A DNA stretch of 64,000 nucleotides from Guadua angustifolia (lineage: Eukaryota; Streptophyta; Magnoliopsida; Poales; Poaceae). A program made the translations under genes and the position numbers. The notes beneath the pieces were generated by a model that saw only the letters and a list, made by a program, of their open reading frames with translations, searched no databases and was not told the origin of the DNA. The stretch lies in contig CM070520.1 in NCBI GenBank assembly GCA_036346375.1, positions 14,147,791-14,211,790 on the forward strand, given 5' to 3'. Positions 11,842 to 23,684 of this stretch are shown piece by piece. Numbering within the stretch: the stretch's first letter is position 1; every line of letters begins with the position of its first letter.

Positions 11842-12318
11842 TGTTGAATTATCTTAAGGATCTTAGAGCCTAATCCAACACCTAGATGCTGTAGCTTAGG
11901 GGAAATACCTTCCGGGTTGGAGTTACTCGAGGAAGCCATCGCCGGTTATGAAGAGGATGTGGCGACGCGCTCGGATGGAGAGGAAGCAGAGGCAGTGCAG
12001 ACCCACGGCGACGCGAATCCCTTCTCTTCCCGTGTGTGTCCTTCCTGGCGATCGGACTGAGAGGAAGAAGAAGGATGAAGATGGAACGGCGGCGGCCTTC
12101 CCGTCACTCCCCGCGCTAGGGTTAGATCGGATCGTGTGTTTGTGTCTGGCACGAGTAGCAACGGCAAACGTTGGTTCGCGTGCAGGGGTCGTGCCTCCTT
12201 TTATATGGCGCGGGTGCGACAGGGGGCCGCAACCATAAAGGTTGTTCCGCCCCCGATCAGGGCGCAGACGTGGGTAGGACTCGGTCTTTGACCGAGCCAC
12301 CCGAGATCAAAACTAACA
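11842..12318 (-). repeat. 5' LTR of Copia element
   Basis: This is the upstream LTR on the minus strand. It has TG...CA ends and a perfect TSD with the other end of the element. It contains a TATA box and would hold the promoter and the start of the genomic RNA. Confidence 0.95.
12199..12206 (-). promoter_or_regulatory. LTR TATA box
   Basis: CCATATAAAAGG on the minus strand, about 110 bp inside the 5' LTR. The copy in the 3' LTR (about 6180-6187) is the same apart from a flanking base. Transcription would start some 30 bp downstream on the minus strand. Confidence 0.65.
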
Positions 12319-12323
12319 CAGAC

Positions 12324-12826
12324 TCCCAGCCTTCTTCTAATACACAACCGAAAGAAGAAAGTTCAAAGAAGGTAGGAGCACCACATGCTTCCCTAACCCT
12401 TTTCTTCCTAAGTTCTTGCCACTCTTCGTTTCTTATGCACATCCGTACAACATGGTTGACTTCTGATTTTTTTTTCTTCTTCTTCTTCACTGAACTGAAT
12501 TGCTTGCTTTCCATTGGAGTGGTCATGTGGTTTTGAGATGGTCTTGGTATATTGCTTCCCTTGTGTTGAATGGTTAATGGGGAACTTGAGTAAGGGAGGA
12601 GTTGAGGAGGTTTACTTAGGAAGAAGGGACACTGTTGGAAGTTTTTAAAAAGTAATCAGAACAGTGCTGTGAACTTTAAGAAGTTTGTGTAATTGCAAAA
12701 GGAAGAGGAAAACTTTTTTTTTCTCGTTTTCCCACTCTATCATGATGCTTGTGTAGCTAGCAAACCAGAATAACATCTCTGGCCACTTTATCCCTTCAGT
12801 CATAGATTCGTAGTACCCGGTATTTA
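12324..12826. other. Non-coding spacer
   Basis: No supportable gene. It is the right flank of the Copia insertion and runs to the TTA target duplication of the MITE (12824-12826). Confidence 0.3.
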
Positions 12827-13056
12827 GGGCCTGTTTGGTAGAGCTTTAGATCCCAGCTTCTCCTGAGATCTGAAACTTGTAGGCTAAAATAAAGTAAATT
12901 AAGTTTATATTTTTGGCCTAAAATATAAACAAGATGATTCATCTAAACATTCTTAATGTACTCACAGCTCCAGCTTCACGGATCTGTGGAGCTAGGAAAA
13001 TCCAGCTCCACCAGATCCACGGATCTAGTGGAGCTGGAGCCGTACCAAACAGACCC
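12827..13056. mobile_element. Tourist-like (PIF/Harbinger) MITE
   Basis: The 230-bp element begins GGGCCTGTTTGG, ends in its imperfect inverted complement CCAAACAGACCC, and is flanked by TTA on both sides (12824-12826, 13057-13059). These ends and the 3-bp TTA duplication are typical of Tourist-like MITEs. It contains no ORF. A related copy in the opposite orientation lies at 13909-14139. Confidence 0.85.
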
Positions 13057-13059
13057 TTA

Positions 13060-13645
13060 TTGCACAACCTCGCACGTCACGCGCAAGCAAGTCCGACCAC
13101 TGGCTAAACTAGACTAGAGCGAGGACCTAGATTTCTCGGAGCATCAGCGTGGGCTTTGAATGATCACCCAACACAGAAGTCTACGATGCGCTCCCTCCGG
13201 TAAGGCCGCCTACTCCTCCGTTGAGTTGAAAATATTGCAGGCCTTCTTCAGGTTAGTGCTTTTGCATTTCCATTTTATTCTGGTTTAATTTGCGTTAAGA
13301 ACCTGCTGCTTAAATCCTAATTATGTTCTAAATGGCCATGTTCATGCGTATTTCATCATTGCAGCTCCATGTGTTCTCTACATGTATGTGTGCTGGGTTT
13401 TGAAAATAACCTTGGTGAATTCACTATTGCTGAAAAAACTTATTGAGAAAAGGGATTTTATTGATAAAATCCCCACCGTCTGCTGAAGTCACTATCAAAG
13501 TGAACAGAGATAATTTCTTCTAAGTAAACCGTCAAATAGAACGCTATATGCTACCGGTATAATATATTATAAAATTTCTCCAAATATATATAGACGACAC
13601 ATTTTATTAAGACACTAAATTTTTACATCACTGTAATTCTCATCC
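13060..13645. other. Spacer before element A
   Basis: I see no gene. Short GC-rich text at about 13110-13260 with a splice-like ACTTCAG/GTTAGT could be an exon relic, but no protein family is recognisable. Confidence 0.25.
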
Positions 13646-15172
13646 CATAGGATCGATATACACTAATATAACAATCAGAGAAGGGGTGAATGATTGCGCG
13701 GAAGCTAAAACTAATTTTTAATGATTTTCAAAAAACTCCTAAACAAATTATGAAAAATTGCTTCAGTCTCGACGAAAACATATTGATATATGTTCACTAA
13801 AAAATTAATTCCCAAGATCCCACGGTTGGATTGATGTGAAATTTTAACCGTAGAAAATAGATTCAATTTCGAATCTAACACGATAAGAATCAGCTCAATC
13901 GGATCTACGGAGGTGTTTGACATAGCTCTAGTTCCACCAAAATCCGTAGAGTTGGTGGAGCAAGATATTCCTATTTCCAGAAATTTGTGGAGTTAGAGCT
14001 GTGGGTACATTAAAAGTTTTTAGGTAGGTCATCTTGTTTATATTTTAGACTAAAAATATAAACTTAATTCACTTTATTTTAGTCTACAAGTTCCAGATCT
14101 GAGGTGAAGCTGGGATCTTGAGTTCTGCTAAACAGGGCCTACAGATCTAGAGATATGATCTTCAAGATGATTGTAGTTAATAATGACGAGAATTAATCAA
14201 ACCCTAATTACGAGATCAATCACTTGATGCCCTAGAAAGGTTTTGAATTTATCAAATCAAAATTATTATGATGAAATAGTGAATCAATTTAAAAATAAAA
14301 TAGGCATGCAAACGAATGATGAGGATGAAGAATGAGATTATCAACACATAAATTTCAAAATCTTGATTCTTATTATTAAGATGTGTTCAAAAAAAAAATT
14401 CGATCGCTCGCTTACCAAGAAGTTTTTGGCTGATCAAACAATGCTTCTATCCAAGGACTTCAAGGCGCCCGCTGCCCCGTCTAATTGTCTTGCATGCACA
14501 GCCGCCGAGACCCTTTTTTTTCAAGTCGCCAGCCTTCCAGCCAAACCGGTCTTCTGCTTTTTTTTTTTTCTTTTTTTTGCATGCACAGCCGCCGTTGCTT
14601 TTTTGCTTGTATACGCACGGCCAGCTTCTAGTTGCCCATGCATGCGCCCGAAGAAACAGCAAGACTCCAGCACAAAAAAATTAGTGTGCTACCAAAAAAC
14701 ACTAAACTTTTTATCTCTAATTAAATATATGCATATATATCCGTTTGATCCAATTATACAAGGCCTAATACATGTATATAACCTAAAATTCACACATACA
14801 CGCGTATGCCCCACCTGCCGCTCTCGCGTGACTCACTCACCTCTACGTGCACTGTTCTATAGTCTAAACGTCTCGTATGACATTCTTGACCACTAGGACT
14901 AATCTCAGTTCCTCCATAAACCTAGTTCTAGTCCCGTTACCGACTACATTCGCCCTCAAGAAACACATGCACATGAACAAACATGAAACCGTGTACGAGC
15001 ACAAATCCACGACTTGACTCAAGATCAGTCCATGCAACGACTCAGACGAGCGCATTGTATCAAGCAAAACCATTACCATGCGCATATGCACAAGCACCAC
15101 ACATGCTAAGAGCAGAACCACTTGCAATGCCAATTTCATCACTAAGCCAATTTTTCAGCATATGATTTCTCA
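13646..15172 (-). repeat. 3' LTR of element A
   Basis: It begins CATAGGATC, where the partner at 28763 has TGTAGGATC, and shares the GGAAGCTAAAACTAATTTTT block with it. The right end ...TTTCTCA is followed by the polypurine tract. A 231-bp MITE (13909-14139) interrupts it. A direct repeat (TTGCATGCACAGCCGCCG at about 14489 and 14578) with long T runs lies in the middle. The last 200 bp resemble the LTR ends of element B. Confidence 0.8.
13909..14139. mobile_element. Tourist-like MITE inside LTR of A
   Basis: The 231-bp insertion is the same family as the MITE at 12827, in reverse orientation. It is flanked by TAC (13906-13908 and 14140-14142). The empty site is seen in the other LTR of A (about 29020-29040), which reads straight through, so the insertion postdates element A. 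Confidence 0.85.
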
Positions 15173-16229
15173 ACCTCTCCCTTAATAAAAACATTGGCAA
15201 CCCCACTTAAAACTGAACAATGGCACTCACTTCACAAGAAAATTTTTAAGAAATTTTAAAACCAAAAAGCAAAGTAAAAAAATCTCTCCCTAAAAAGAAG
15301 AAAAATGTGTGTGTGAATGTGCAATGTGCAATATGTGTCTAAAAATTCTCTCCCTTTAACAATGGATTCATCCAAAACACAAAATAGAGAACAAAATCTT
15401 TTTGTTTGTTTTTAGTTTGTCATTTTTTATGTAATGAGTATTTTAAGTCATCCACAAATGTAACAATTTCATCACCAAATCATGCTATCAAAAATACTTG
15501 CACCCTCAAATCTATACATAAATAATATAGAGTAAGCATAACTAGAAATCAAGTACTATTAATGATTTTGCATGGCATGATCTCCCTTCCTCAACTACCT
15601 CAAAACCTGAAAATGATGAATTTTTGCACTTCATTGGTAGTTGAAAAACTGATTTATTGATTGATTGCAATAGAATGTAAAAATTGTAAGGAATTATATA
15701 CACCATCAGCCTTACGTTCTAACTATGCCAAGCCTAAGTCAATAATTAGATAATCACAAGCTTAAGGTTTTATAGTTTTGGTCATACACAACCTCTTCCA
15801 AGTTCATATCAAAGTGTAATGATAAGCAATCTCGTAAAGAAAAAGTGTGATAGTATATAATTCCTTGATCTTGCACCTATCAACGATCACTTCTTACTCT
15901 TAGTTTTGATAACTTTCACATTTAGCATTTTTGGGCAGGATCAAGATAGCCAAGAAGGTTCAACCGTGACAAGATTTAATTCAAGTTTTTATTCTATTTA
16001 AATAGTCATGTCATAAACTACACCATATATACATAAACATGAAGTTGCAAAGACCTAATAGCATAAATATGGCTTCAAATGACATATGTGTATCAAATAC
16101 AATGCTCAATACTTTTTCATTGTTTTTCTATTTTTTTTTTTTTATTTAAGAAAGACTCAAAATAAAAGGAATATTACAAAATATTACAAAGATTTCAAAA
16201 ACTCCCCCTCAAAAATAACTCATTGGGTG
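15173..16229 (-). other. 3' untranslated region of element A
   Basis: A decayed polypurine tract (CTCTCCCTTAATA on the plus strand, about 15175-15187) borders the LTR. The rest is AT-rich with no coding frame. The position after RNase H matches the long 3' non-coding segment in element B (32156-33651). Confidence 0.55.
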
Positions 16230-19200
16230 AACCACCCCAAGTTCTCCTCGAATAAAAACAAAACGAGAAGAAAACAAAGGTTTTGTGAAAACATCTGCCA
16301 ATTGATGTTCAGTATCCACATAATGAATCATAATATTTCCCTTTTTACATGATCTCTAAGAAAGTAAAATCTAATCTCAATGTGTTTTATTCTAGAATGT
16401 TGCACAAGATTCTTAGTAATGTATATTGCACTAGTGTTATCACACAAAAGAGAAACACTATCCAAATTAACCCCATAATCTTTAAGTGTGGCTACTATCC
16501 AAAGAATTTAAGAACAACAACTAGCAACAGCCACATATTCAGATTCAGCAGTTGATTGTGCAATAGAAGATTATTTTTTAGATGACAATGCAATAAGGGA
16601 ATTACCTAATAAGTGGCATGAACCAGATGCACTTTTTCTATCAATTCTACAACCTCCAAAAATAGCATCAGAAAATGCTCTTAAAATAATACATGCGGAA
16701 GTAGAAAGCCATATACCAAAGTTTTGAGTACCATGGAGATACCGAAATCCGCTTGACAACTTGTCGATGTAAAGCATGTGGGGAAGTTTGAAAATGAGCA
16801 CACAAGCACATAACAAATTGCATATCCGGCCTTAATGCAATGAGGTACAAAAGTGAACCTATCATGCTTCTATATTCCTTTTGATCAACCAGTTCACCAT
16901 CTTCATCCGGATCAAGTATGCAAGTGCCTCCCATGGGTGTCATGATCGGATTATAATTTTCCATCCTAAAACGACAAAGCAAATCTTTTTTGTACTTACT
17001 TGAATGAACTAAAGTGACTTCCTTCGTTTGATTGATTTAAAGTCCCCAAAAAGTATGTTAATTCACCCATTGTACTCATCTCAAATTTGTTCCTCATGGT
17101 TTCTAAAAACTTATACATGATAAAACATGATAGGAACCACCAAAGATAATATCATCAATATAAATCTGAACGAACAATCGATCATTACCTTGCTTGAATA
17201 AAAAGTGAGTTTTGTCAACCTTTCCCATTGTAAACCCCTTTTCAAGTAAAAAGGTTTTTAGCTTATCATACCATGCTCTAGGAGCTTGTTTTAAATCATA
17301 CAAAACTTTTGACAATTTGTACACATGATCTGGATATTTAGGATTTTCAAAACTAGGTGGTTGCTTAACATATACCTCTTCATTAATATAGCTATTAAGA
17401 AAAACACTTTTCACATCCATTTGGTACAATCTAAAACTTTTAGATGCAGCAAACGCTAAAAGAATTCTAATGGCTTCAATTCTAGCAACAGGGGCAAAGG
17501 TTTCATCAAAATCTAAACCTTTAACTTGTAAAAAATCTTGAGCAACCAATCTAGCCTTATTTCTAACAACAACACCATTCTCACTTTGTTTATTTTTTAA
17601 AACCCATATAGTTCCAATTATATTAAAATCAAGAGGAGGTGAAAGGAGTTTCTAAACTTTATTATGGTCAAAATTCTCTAATTCCTCATGCATGGCATTG
17701 ATCTAATATTCATCAGTTAATGCATGAGATATCTTTGCGTTCAAAAGAAGCAACAAAAGTAGAGTGAGCATGAGAATCAGAAGCGATAAACCTAGATTGG
17801 ATGACTCTCTCATTTAAATCTCTAATCATTTGTTCAGGTGAATTCCTCCTCTGAATGTGCAAAGGAACTATAACTTTAGAAACTTCTTCTTCTCCTTCTT
17901 CATTTTCAGCATATACAGATGATGTTGTAGCTTGAGGATACTCAGCTATAGGTGATGTAGTGGTAGGTACCAAAGATGCTACAGCTGGTTGTGCAATAGG
18001 AATCAACACCTCATCCTCATCATCATCATCATCATTGTCCTCACGAACAAAGATACTCTCCCCCTGAACATATATACCTGCACCTACATCATTTGGACGA
18101 GTGCCTGGACTAGCCTCATCAAAAGTAATTTTACAAGTTTCTACAATTTTGTTATCTCCAAAACAACCGCACGATAGCCACGTGTATGAGCAGGATATCC
18201 AAGAAAAATACCATCAGTTGATCTAGCTTCAAATTTACCAAGATTTCAAGACAAAGCATTTTGCATCCAAAAACTCTAAAATGAGATGCACTAGGCCAAT
18301 GACCAAAATGAAGCTCGTAAGGAGTCTTGCCTAGCTTCAATCTCAAAAATACTCTATTAGAAATATAGCATGCAGTTAAAATCGCTTCAGCCCAAAACTT
18401 CATAAGAGTGTGATATTCATCTAGCATAGTTCTAGCCATCTCAACCAAAGTTCTATTTTTTCTTTCAACTACACTATTTTGTTGAGGTACTTTAGGTGAA
18501 GAAAATTGATGATCAATTCATTTTTCAGCACAAAAGTGATCAAAAGAAGAATTTTTAAACTCAGTTCCATTATCGCTTCTAATAGCTCTAAGAGCTCCTG
18601 GGTGATCAACAGATAATTTAAGAATAAGACTTCTAAAATGATTAAAAGCCTCATCTTTAGATGTCATAAAATAAACCCAAGAGTATCTAGAATTATCATC
18701 AACAATAACAAGTACATACCATTTACCTCCAAAAGATTGAACTCGAGAAGGTTCAACAGTGTCAAGGTGTAGTAACTATCCCGGCGCATTTGTCATCACC
18801 ATGGTAAGAGGTGGATGCAAATATGCAATCATCTTACCATGTCTACAAGAAGAGCACACTAAATCGCTATCACTCTTAAACTTAGGCAAACCACGTATGA
18901 GGTTTAAACCACTAATACGAGTAAGATGATCAAAGCCAACGTGACCAAGTCTACGGTGCCAAAAAAATAAATCTTTAGAAACATTGACAACTAGACACCT
19001 ATACTTAGAAGAAGGTGATGCATCAAAATTAGCTTTAAAAACTCTTCCAAAGCGTGAAATCCTGAAAACAAGATCACTTGAAGCATATAAAAACTTTGCA
19101 TTCATTTTTCTTAAAACACACTTTGAGATCTTCCTCAATCATTTGTGAGACAGAAAGCAAGTTATATTTCAAGTTTTCAACAAGAGCCACATCCTTAAAC

Positions 19201-19916
19201 ATAAACTTATCATTTATCTTCATTGTACCTTTAGCCACAATAGAAGTGGAAGAAGCATCTCCAAAAGTAACACTTTCAGCACGAGATGCACGAGTGAGGG
19301 AGGAGAACCAATTCTTATCACCGGATATGTGGTGTGAGCATCCGGAATCCACTAGCCATATGTTCTCCTTCCTCGCGCGTGAAGCCTACATAAAAGCAGA
19401 AAATATCGAGGTCTCAGCACTGGGGTTAGAAATAAGATATTTAGAAATCCAGTACTGAGACACATGATGTACAACAGTAGGCACAACACGAGTATTCTTA
19501 TGCACAAAATCAAATTTACACTTTCCCATGTTTCTAGCAACAAAAGGTGTTTGCTTCACCCTAGGCATATAATGAGAAGCAAAACGTGTTTGTCTAAAAT
19601 TAGACCTAACCTTAGCTCTTTTTTTCTTTTGTTATTTAGCTAGTCTAAAGCAAAAATCTACTAGATGTCCATCTCTACCACAGTGAGTGTAAGTGTATTT
19701 AACATGATGTTCAGGTTTAGAAGTAGAGGCATTATTCGCATTCATCATAGTAGAAGATAAAATTCCAATAGACTTAAAAGAAGGTTTCTTGTAACCCTTA
19801 TCAAGAATCTCAAATTTACCATTGCTAAGAACCTTAACAACAGTGGGAGGTTGAGTTTTATATGAAGCATAAGGATCAAAACCTAAACCTCTCTTGTTTG
19901 TGTTAGCCTTAGATTA
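16230..19916 (-). pseudogene. Element A pol (protease to RNase H), decayed
   Basis: Read on the minus strand from 19916, the order is: gag tail with THCGRDGHLVDFCF (zinc knuckle, about 19630-19700), protease active site DSGCSHHISG (start 19352), pre-integrase FWHRRLGHVG with CSSC (about 18850-18990), and integrase with NRTLVEMARTMLDEY (about 18400-18480). The RT follows with FDETFAPVARIEA, YQMDVKSVFLN and IYIDDIIFGG (17103-17549). RNase H comes last, with CDNTSAI, LVQHSRIKHIEI and LADVFTKPL (16270-16560). The RT active site reads YIDD instead of YVDD. At least eight stops or shifts break the frame, so it is dead. Confidence 0.85.
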
Positions 19917-20435
19917 GTTCATGAAGGGATCGGGATGTCGCCTAGAGGGGGGTGAATAGGTGTTACAAAATTTAAACTATACATCAGTGGAAACAGTATC
20001 TTCAGACTATCCGAGTTAGACTTCGGATTGCCCGAGTGGTTCGGATAGTCCGAGTGTATCAGAGCAAAATATGCAAAAAGTAAATCTAGGCTAATTAGAG
20101 AATATCACCTGCACCAAATAGAGTTAGTTGGCCTAGAATACCTGCAGGAGATGAATAGCCAACAATATCCTTCACACAAAGCAAATCACCACTTGAATCA
20201 CCAAGATTTGAACCAACCACAACAAGGGTGAAGAGGAAATCCAAGAATCAAAGATGGAGACTCAAAGATTTTATCCCGAAGTTCAGATCCTTGAGGGGAT
20301 CCTACGTCTCCGTTGAGGCTGCACTAAGCCGGGGTCTCTTTCAACCCTAATCCTCAAGGTGTTGCACAAAGCACTCACCGATTTCACTTTCTTGAATTCT
20401 TTCCTTCTGGTGGTGGATTCAACCTTCACAAACTT

Positions 20436-22934
20436 AACTATGTGCCCAAAACCCGAGAGTTCCAACCACTCACAGATTCCCAAACCATCATTTTCATTTA
20501 AAACAAAACCAAAAGATCTACAATGTGCTAGCGTACCTTGCCTGCCCTTGACCGTGGGCACGGCTACTTAAGTAGTTTTAACTCTGCAGAGTGTGTACAA
20601 CTTTACCCACAAGACATGATCAACTCTTGTTGCCATGCAATTAACACACTTCCTTTGGTGTGTCGGCAGAGAGATCATGATAAGGCCTTTACAATGCACG
20701 GCCTCGCTACTAACTCCGCCCGCTAAGGTTTCACCGCTGTTAGGGTTCTAGCCACCTAGTACAGAAGCCCCCTCTTGCGCCTTGCGAGTGTCAACCCAGC
20801 ACCCACATTCAACCAAATGGCGAAGCCAATAACGAGATGCACAAATTAATCAGTCAGGTCGTACCCATATAGACTTGTGGTTGTACGGTAGTGCTCAGTC
20901 CATAGTAACACATGCTTCGGTCCTTAATTGACTAGGGCGGAACATTCACTTTACAAGATCTCGTGCATCAAGCACCCACCAAACATCCATCTGCCCCGGT
21001 CTAAACCATTTCCACTTAAATTCATTTAAATAACAGCAGCAATACCAATTGCTACAATCTCACAATTAAGTTTGAACAATGTTTGCAAAGCTTTTCATAA
21101 TGGCATTATACCGAAACGTTTAAGCAAGACTAAGCAATTCTACCGTCCCATGCTACACTATTAGTTATCATCAAATACAGTAGCTAGTATCACCTAGGGT
21201 GTCAAAGGTTGTCATAATTAAAGTCCATAAGGGTATAACAAATCAGGAATTTAGCTAAACCCTAAAACTGCATTTAAAGTACACTACGTAAAATAACAAG
21301 CATGCATAATTTAAAACAACATAAGGTTTTCATAAAATTTGGGATCAACATGATCAAGGAAGACTTGCCTTCAATGCCTCTCGCTGGTTCTACCTCTGCC
21401 GGATGATTCGCCTGCGTTTCGACTGCATCGTCTACACGTAAAACGAGAACAAATAAATAAAACAAATTCAAACAAAATTCAAAAATTGAAAACAATGGTA
21501 TTGGAAGATATATCATGAATTTATATGAATTTAGAAATTTGAATCACTAGAATCGGAGCTCGGACGAAGAAGAACGAGCTCCTGGAAGTCTCTCGGGGGA
21601 GAAAATCGGGAAAAAATCAGAGAGGCTAACACGTGTCAGCACGGGATTGGCTGAAATTTTGCATTTTCGGAAAAATCCAAAAAAGGAAAAGAAACCCCGC
21701 TAACACATGGGACCCACATGTCAGCGGCTCGGCTCACCGTAGACCGGGAACACCGAGGGCTCAAGGGGGTGACATGGCAGACTATGTGGATATGGACGCC
21801 ACGCGGCTGCTAGGGCGAACATGGCGATGACGTGGCGCGAACGTGGCTAGCACGTGGCGCCACGCGACAGCTGACACAGCACGGGCATGGGCGACGAGGC
21901 GTCGCTAACGAGAATGGGCCACGCGTCAACCATCCGACGGCGGCACTGATCAGGCGACTGAGATGCAAGGGCACGGCCAGGCGACGTGGCAAGATCCGGA
22001 TCGCACATCGCGGATTGGATGGCTGAGGCTTGCGATGGAGTGTGACGGCGAGGCGGCGGCGAGGACACGCCGGACGCGAGGAAGACACGACGGCATACGG
22101 CGGAGGAGCGACGGAACGGGCTCGACTCAGCATGGGTCGGAAAGAGGACGACGCGACGAACTCGAAGATGCAACCCATCACGTCGGAGACCCACCAGAGA
22201 GGGAGGAAACGGCGGCAGAAGGTCTCGGGTGCGGTGGCAAACTTCAGCGAGGGCACACCGACGGCAGGAGGGGTCTCAGGCGACGAGGGTTGGGGCAAAA
22301 GAGGCGGCGCGGAGAGGGGAACACAGCACAAGGCGTCTCGGGGGCTTAAATAGCCTAGGACGGCATGCAAATCGTGGAATCCGAGGAGGACTGCGTGCGG
22401 TGAAAGGACTCGGCGGCGGTTCGGGTTCTTCACTGGCGGCGCGACGTGGCACCATCTCGGCCGTTCACGCGGCACCGATCGGACGGCTTGCACGCACTCG
22501 GACACGCGAGTGAGTCTTGGTCGCTGGATCGGGATCCAACGGGCGCCAGGCTAGGGTTTCGGCAGGGAGACAACGGGCTGGGCTGGGAGACGGGCCGGCG
22601 GAGGTGAATAGGAACGGGCCGAGAGAAAGGATTCGGCCCGGGAAGGAAAAAGAAAAAGGAAAACATTTTCCGAATTTATGAAATTCCAGAAATCCAAATA
22701 AAGGCAAATAAATAGCAAATAAATTCAGAAAAATCTCCAAAAATACAGAGAAATTTTTTGAAGCACAAGGAACCCAATAAAAACTAGAAATCTTTATTTT
22801 GTTGGATATATTAGTCAAATTAAATCCTTTTGCTTTTTGGAAAATTCAGATTAAGCTCTATTAATTCGAGGAAAATGGCAAATGGTTCATTTTGAAATTC
22901 AAGCACTCAAGAACTCGAATTTTGGAATGTTACA
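20436..22934 (-). mobile_element. Gypsy-like LTR insertion in D
   Basis: The homology of D to the E-family LTR stops at 20435 (CACAAACTT) and resumes at 22935 (CGGAGGCTC). On the minus strand the insert starts TGTAACATTCC, a usual Ty3/gypsy-type LTR start. I found no clean target duplication, and the left end is vague. The middle (21700-22650) is very GC-rich with long open frames on both strands but no recognisable domain. The class assignment is tentative. Confidence 0.5.
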
Positions 22935-23684
22935 CGGAGGCTCACCACACAAAGCTTGAGAGCTCACCGGCAACTCCTAGCTGTCTAGGAGTCCTCAACC
23001 TCCAAGAGTAATAGATCGGCGAGAAATCCGCAAGAGGATGAAATCCGGTGCTCAAGATGGATCTTAGCAAGCTTGTGTAGGGTCGAGGATGTGCCTAGAG
23101 GGGGGGTGAATAGGCATTTTACGAAATTCGATCACTCACTAAATAATTCGCTCTAATACACCCCTAAGTCAAAACCTAATCAAAGATATATGCGGAAGCG
23201 ATAAATAGGTTTTGACAATTAAAGCCTAAATCAACTAGGCTCACTAGTGCACTAACTAAATTAAGTCTCTACACTAGAATTGCTAAATTTAACAATCAAT
23301 TAATACTAAGCAATTCTAATACATTCAAGCAATTGATTAATATGCAAAAGGTAAATACTTGAATGTAAAGAGACAAGAGACAACCGATGTTTTTCCGTGG
23401 TATTCGGAGACTTGCCGATCTGCCCTAGTCCACGTTGAGGCAAGCCCAACCACTTGGACTGGCTCCCGCTCGAGCACCCGCCTCTTTCCACTAGTCGTGG
23501 TTTTTCACGCTCGCGCGTAGGCTCAACCCGAACCTTCACAAACTTCGCCGGGGCTTCTCACAACCTTGAGAGCTCCCGCGCACCACGCCTACGCCGTCTA
23601 GGAGTCGGCAACCTCCAAGAGAAATAAGCTGCTCCTCGCTTGAACTTCACCGAGCACAACGAATGCTCTCCCGGTGATCACCTC

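Larger units (their letters stand above)
5823..12318 (-). mobile_element. Complete Ty1/Copia LTR retrotransposon
   Basis: This is a full 6.5-kb element on the minus strand. It is bounded by 477-bp LTRs (5823-6299 and 11842-12318) and by the perfect target duplication CAGAC (5818-5822 and 12319-12323). It has a primer binding site for initiator tRNA-Met beside the 5' LTR and a polypurine tract beside the 3' LTR. One frame runs from gag to RNase H (10592 to 6501), in the order gag, protease, integrase, RT, RNase H that defines Copia. By eye the LTRs differ at about 9 of 477 sites, so insertion is recent (under about 1 My at the commonly used grass LTR rate of 1.3e-8). Two internal stops make this copy non-autonomous. 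Confidence 0.95.

Noticed and set aside
13110..13260. Possible host exon near 13200 with a splice-like GGTTAGT
   Set aside because: Too short, no recognisable protein, and no matching partner exon nearby.
21810..22505. 231-codon minus-strand open frame
   Set aside because: It lies in a GC-rich insert where long frames are open on both strands. It is rich in Arg, Pro, Ser and Ala with no recognisable domain, and is most likely LTR or leader sequence.
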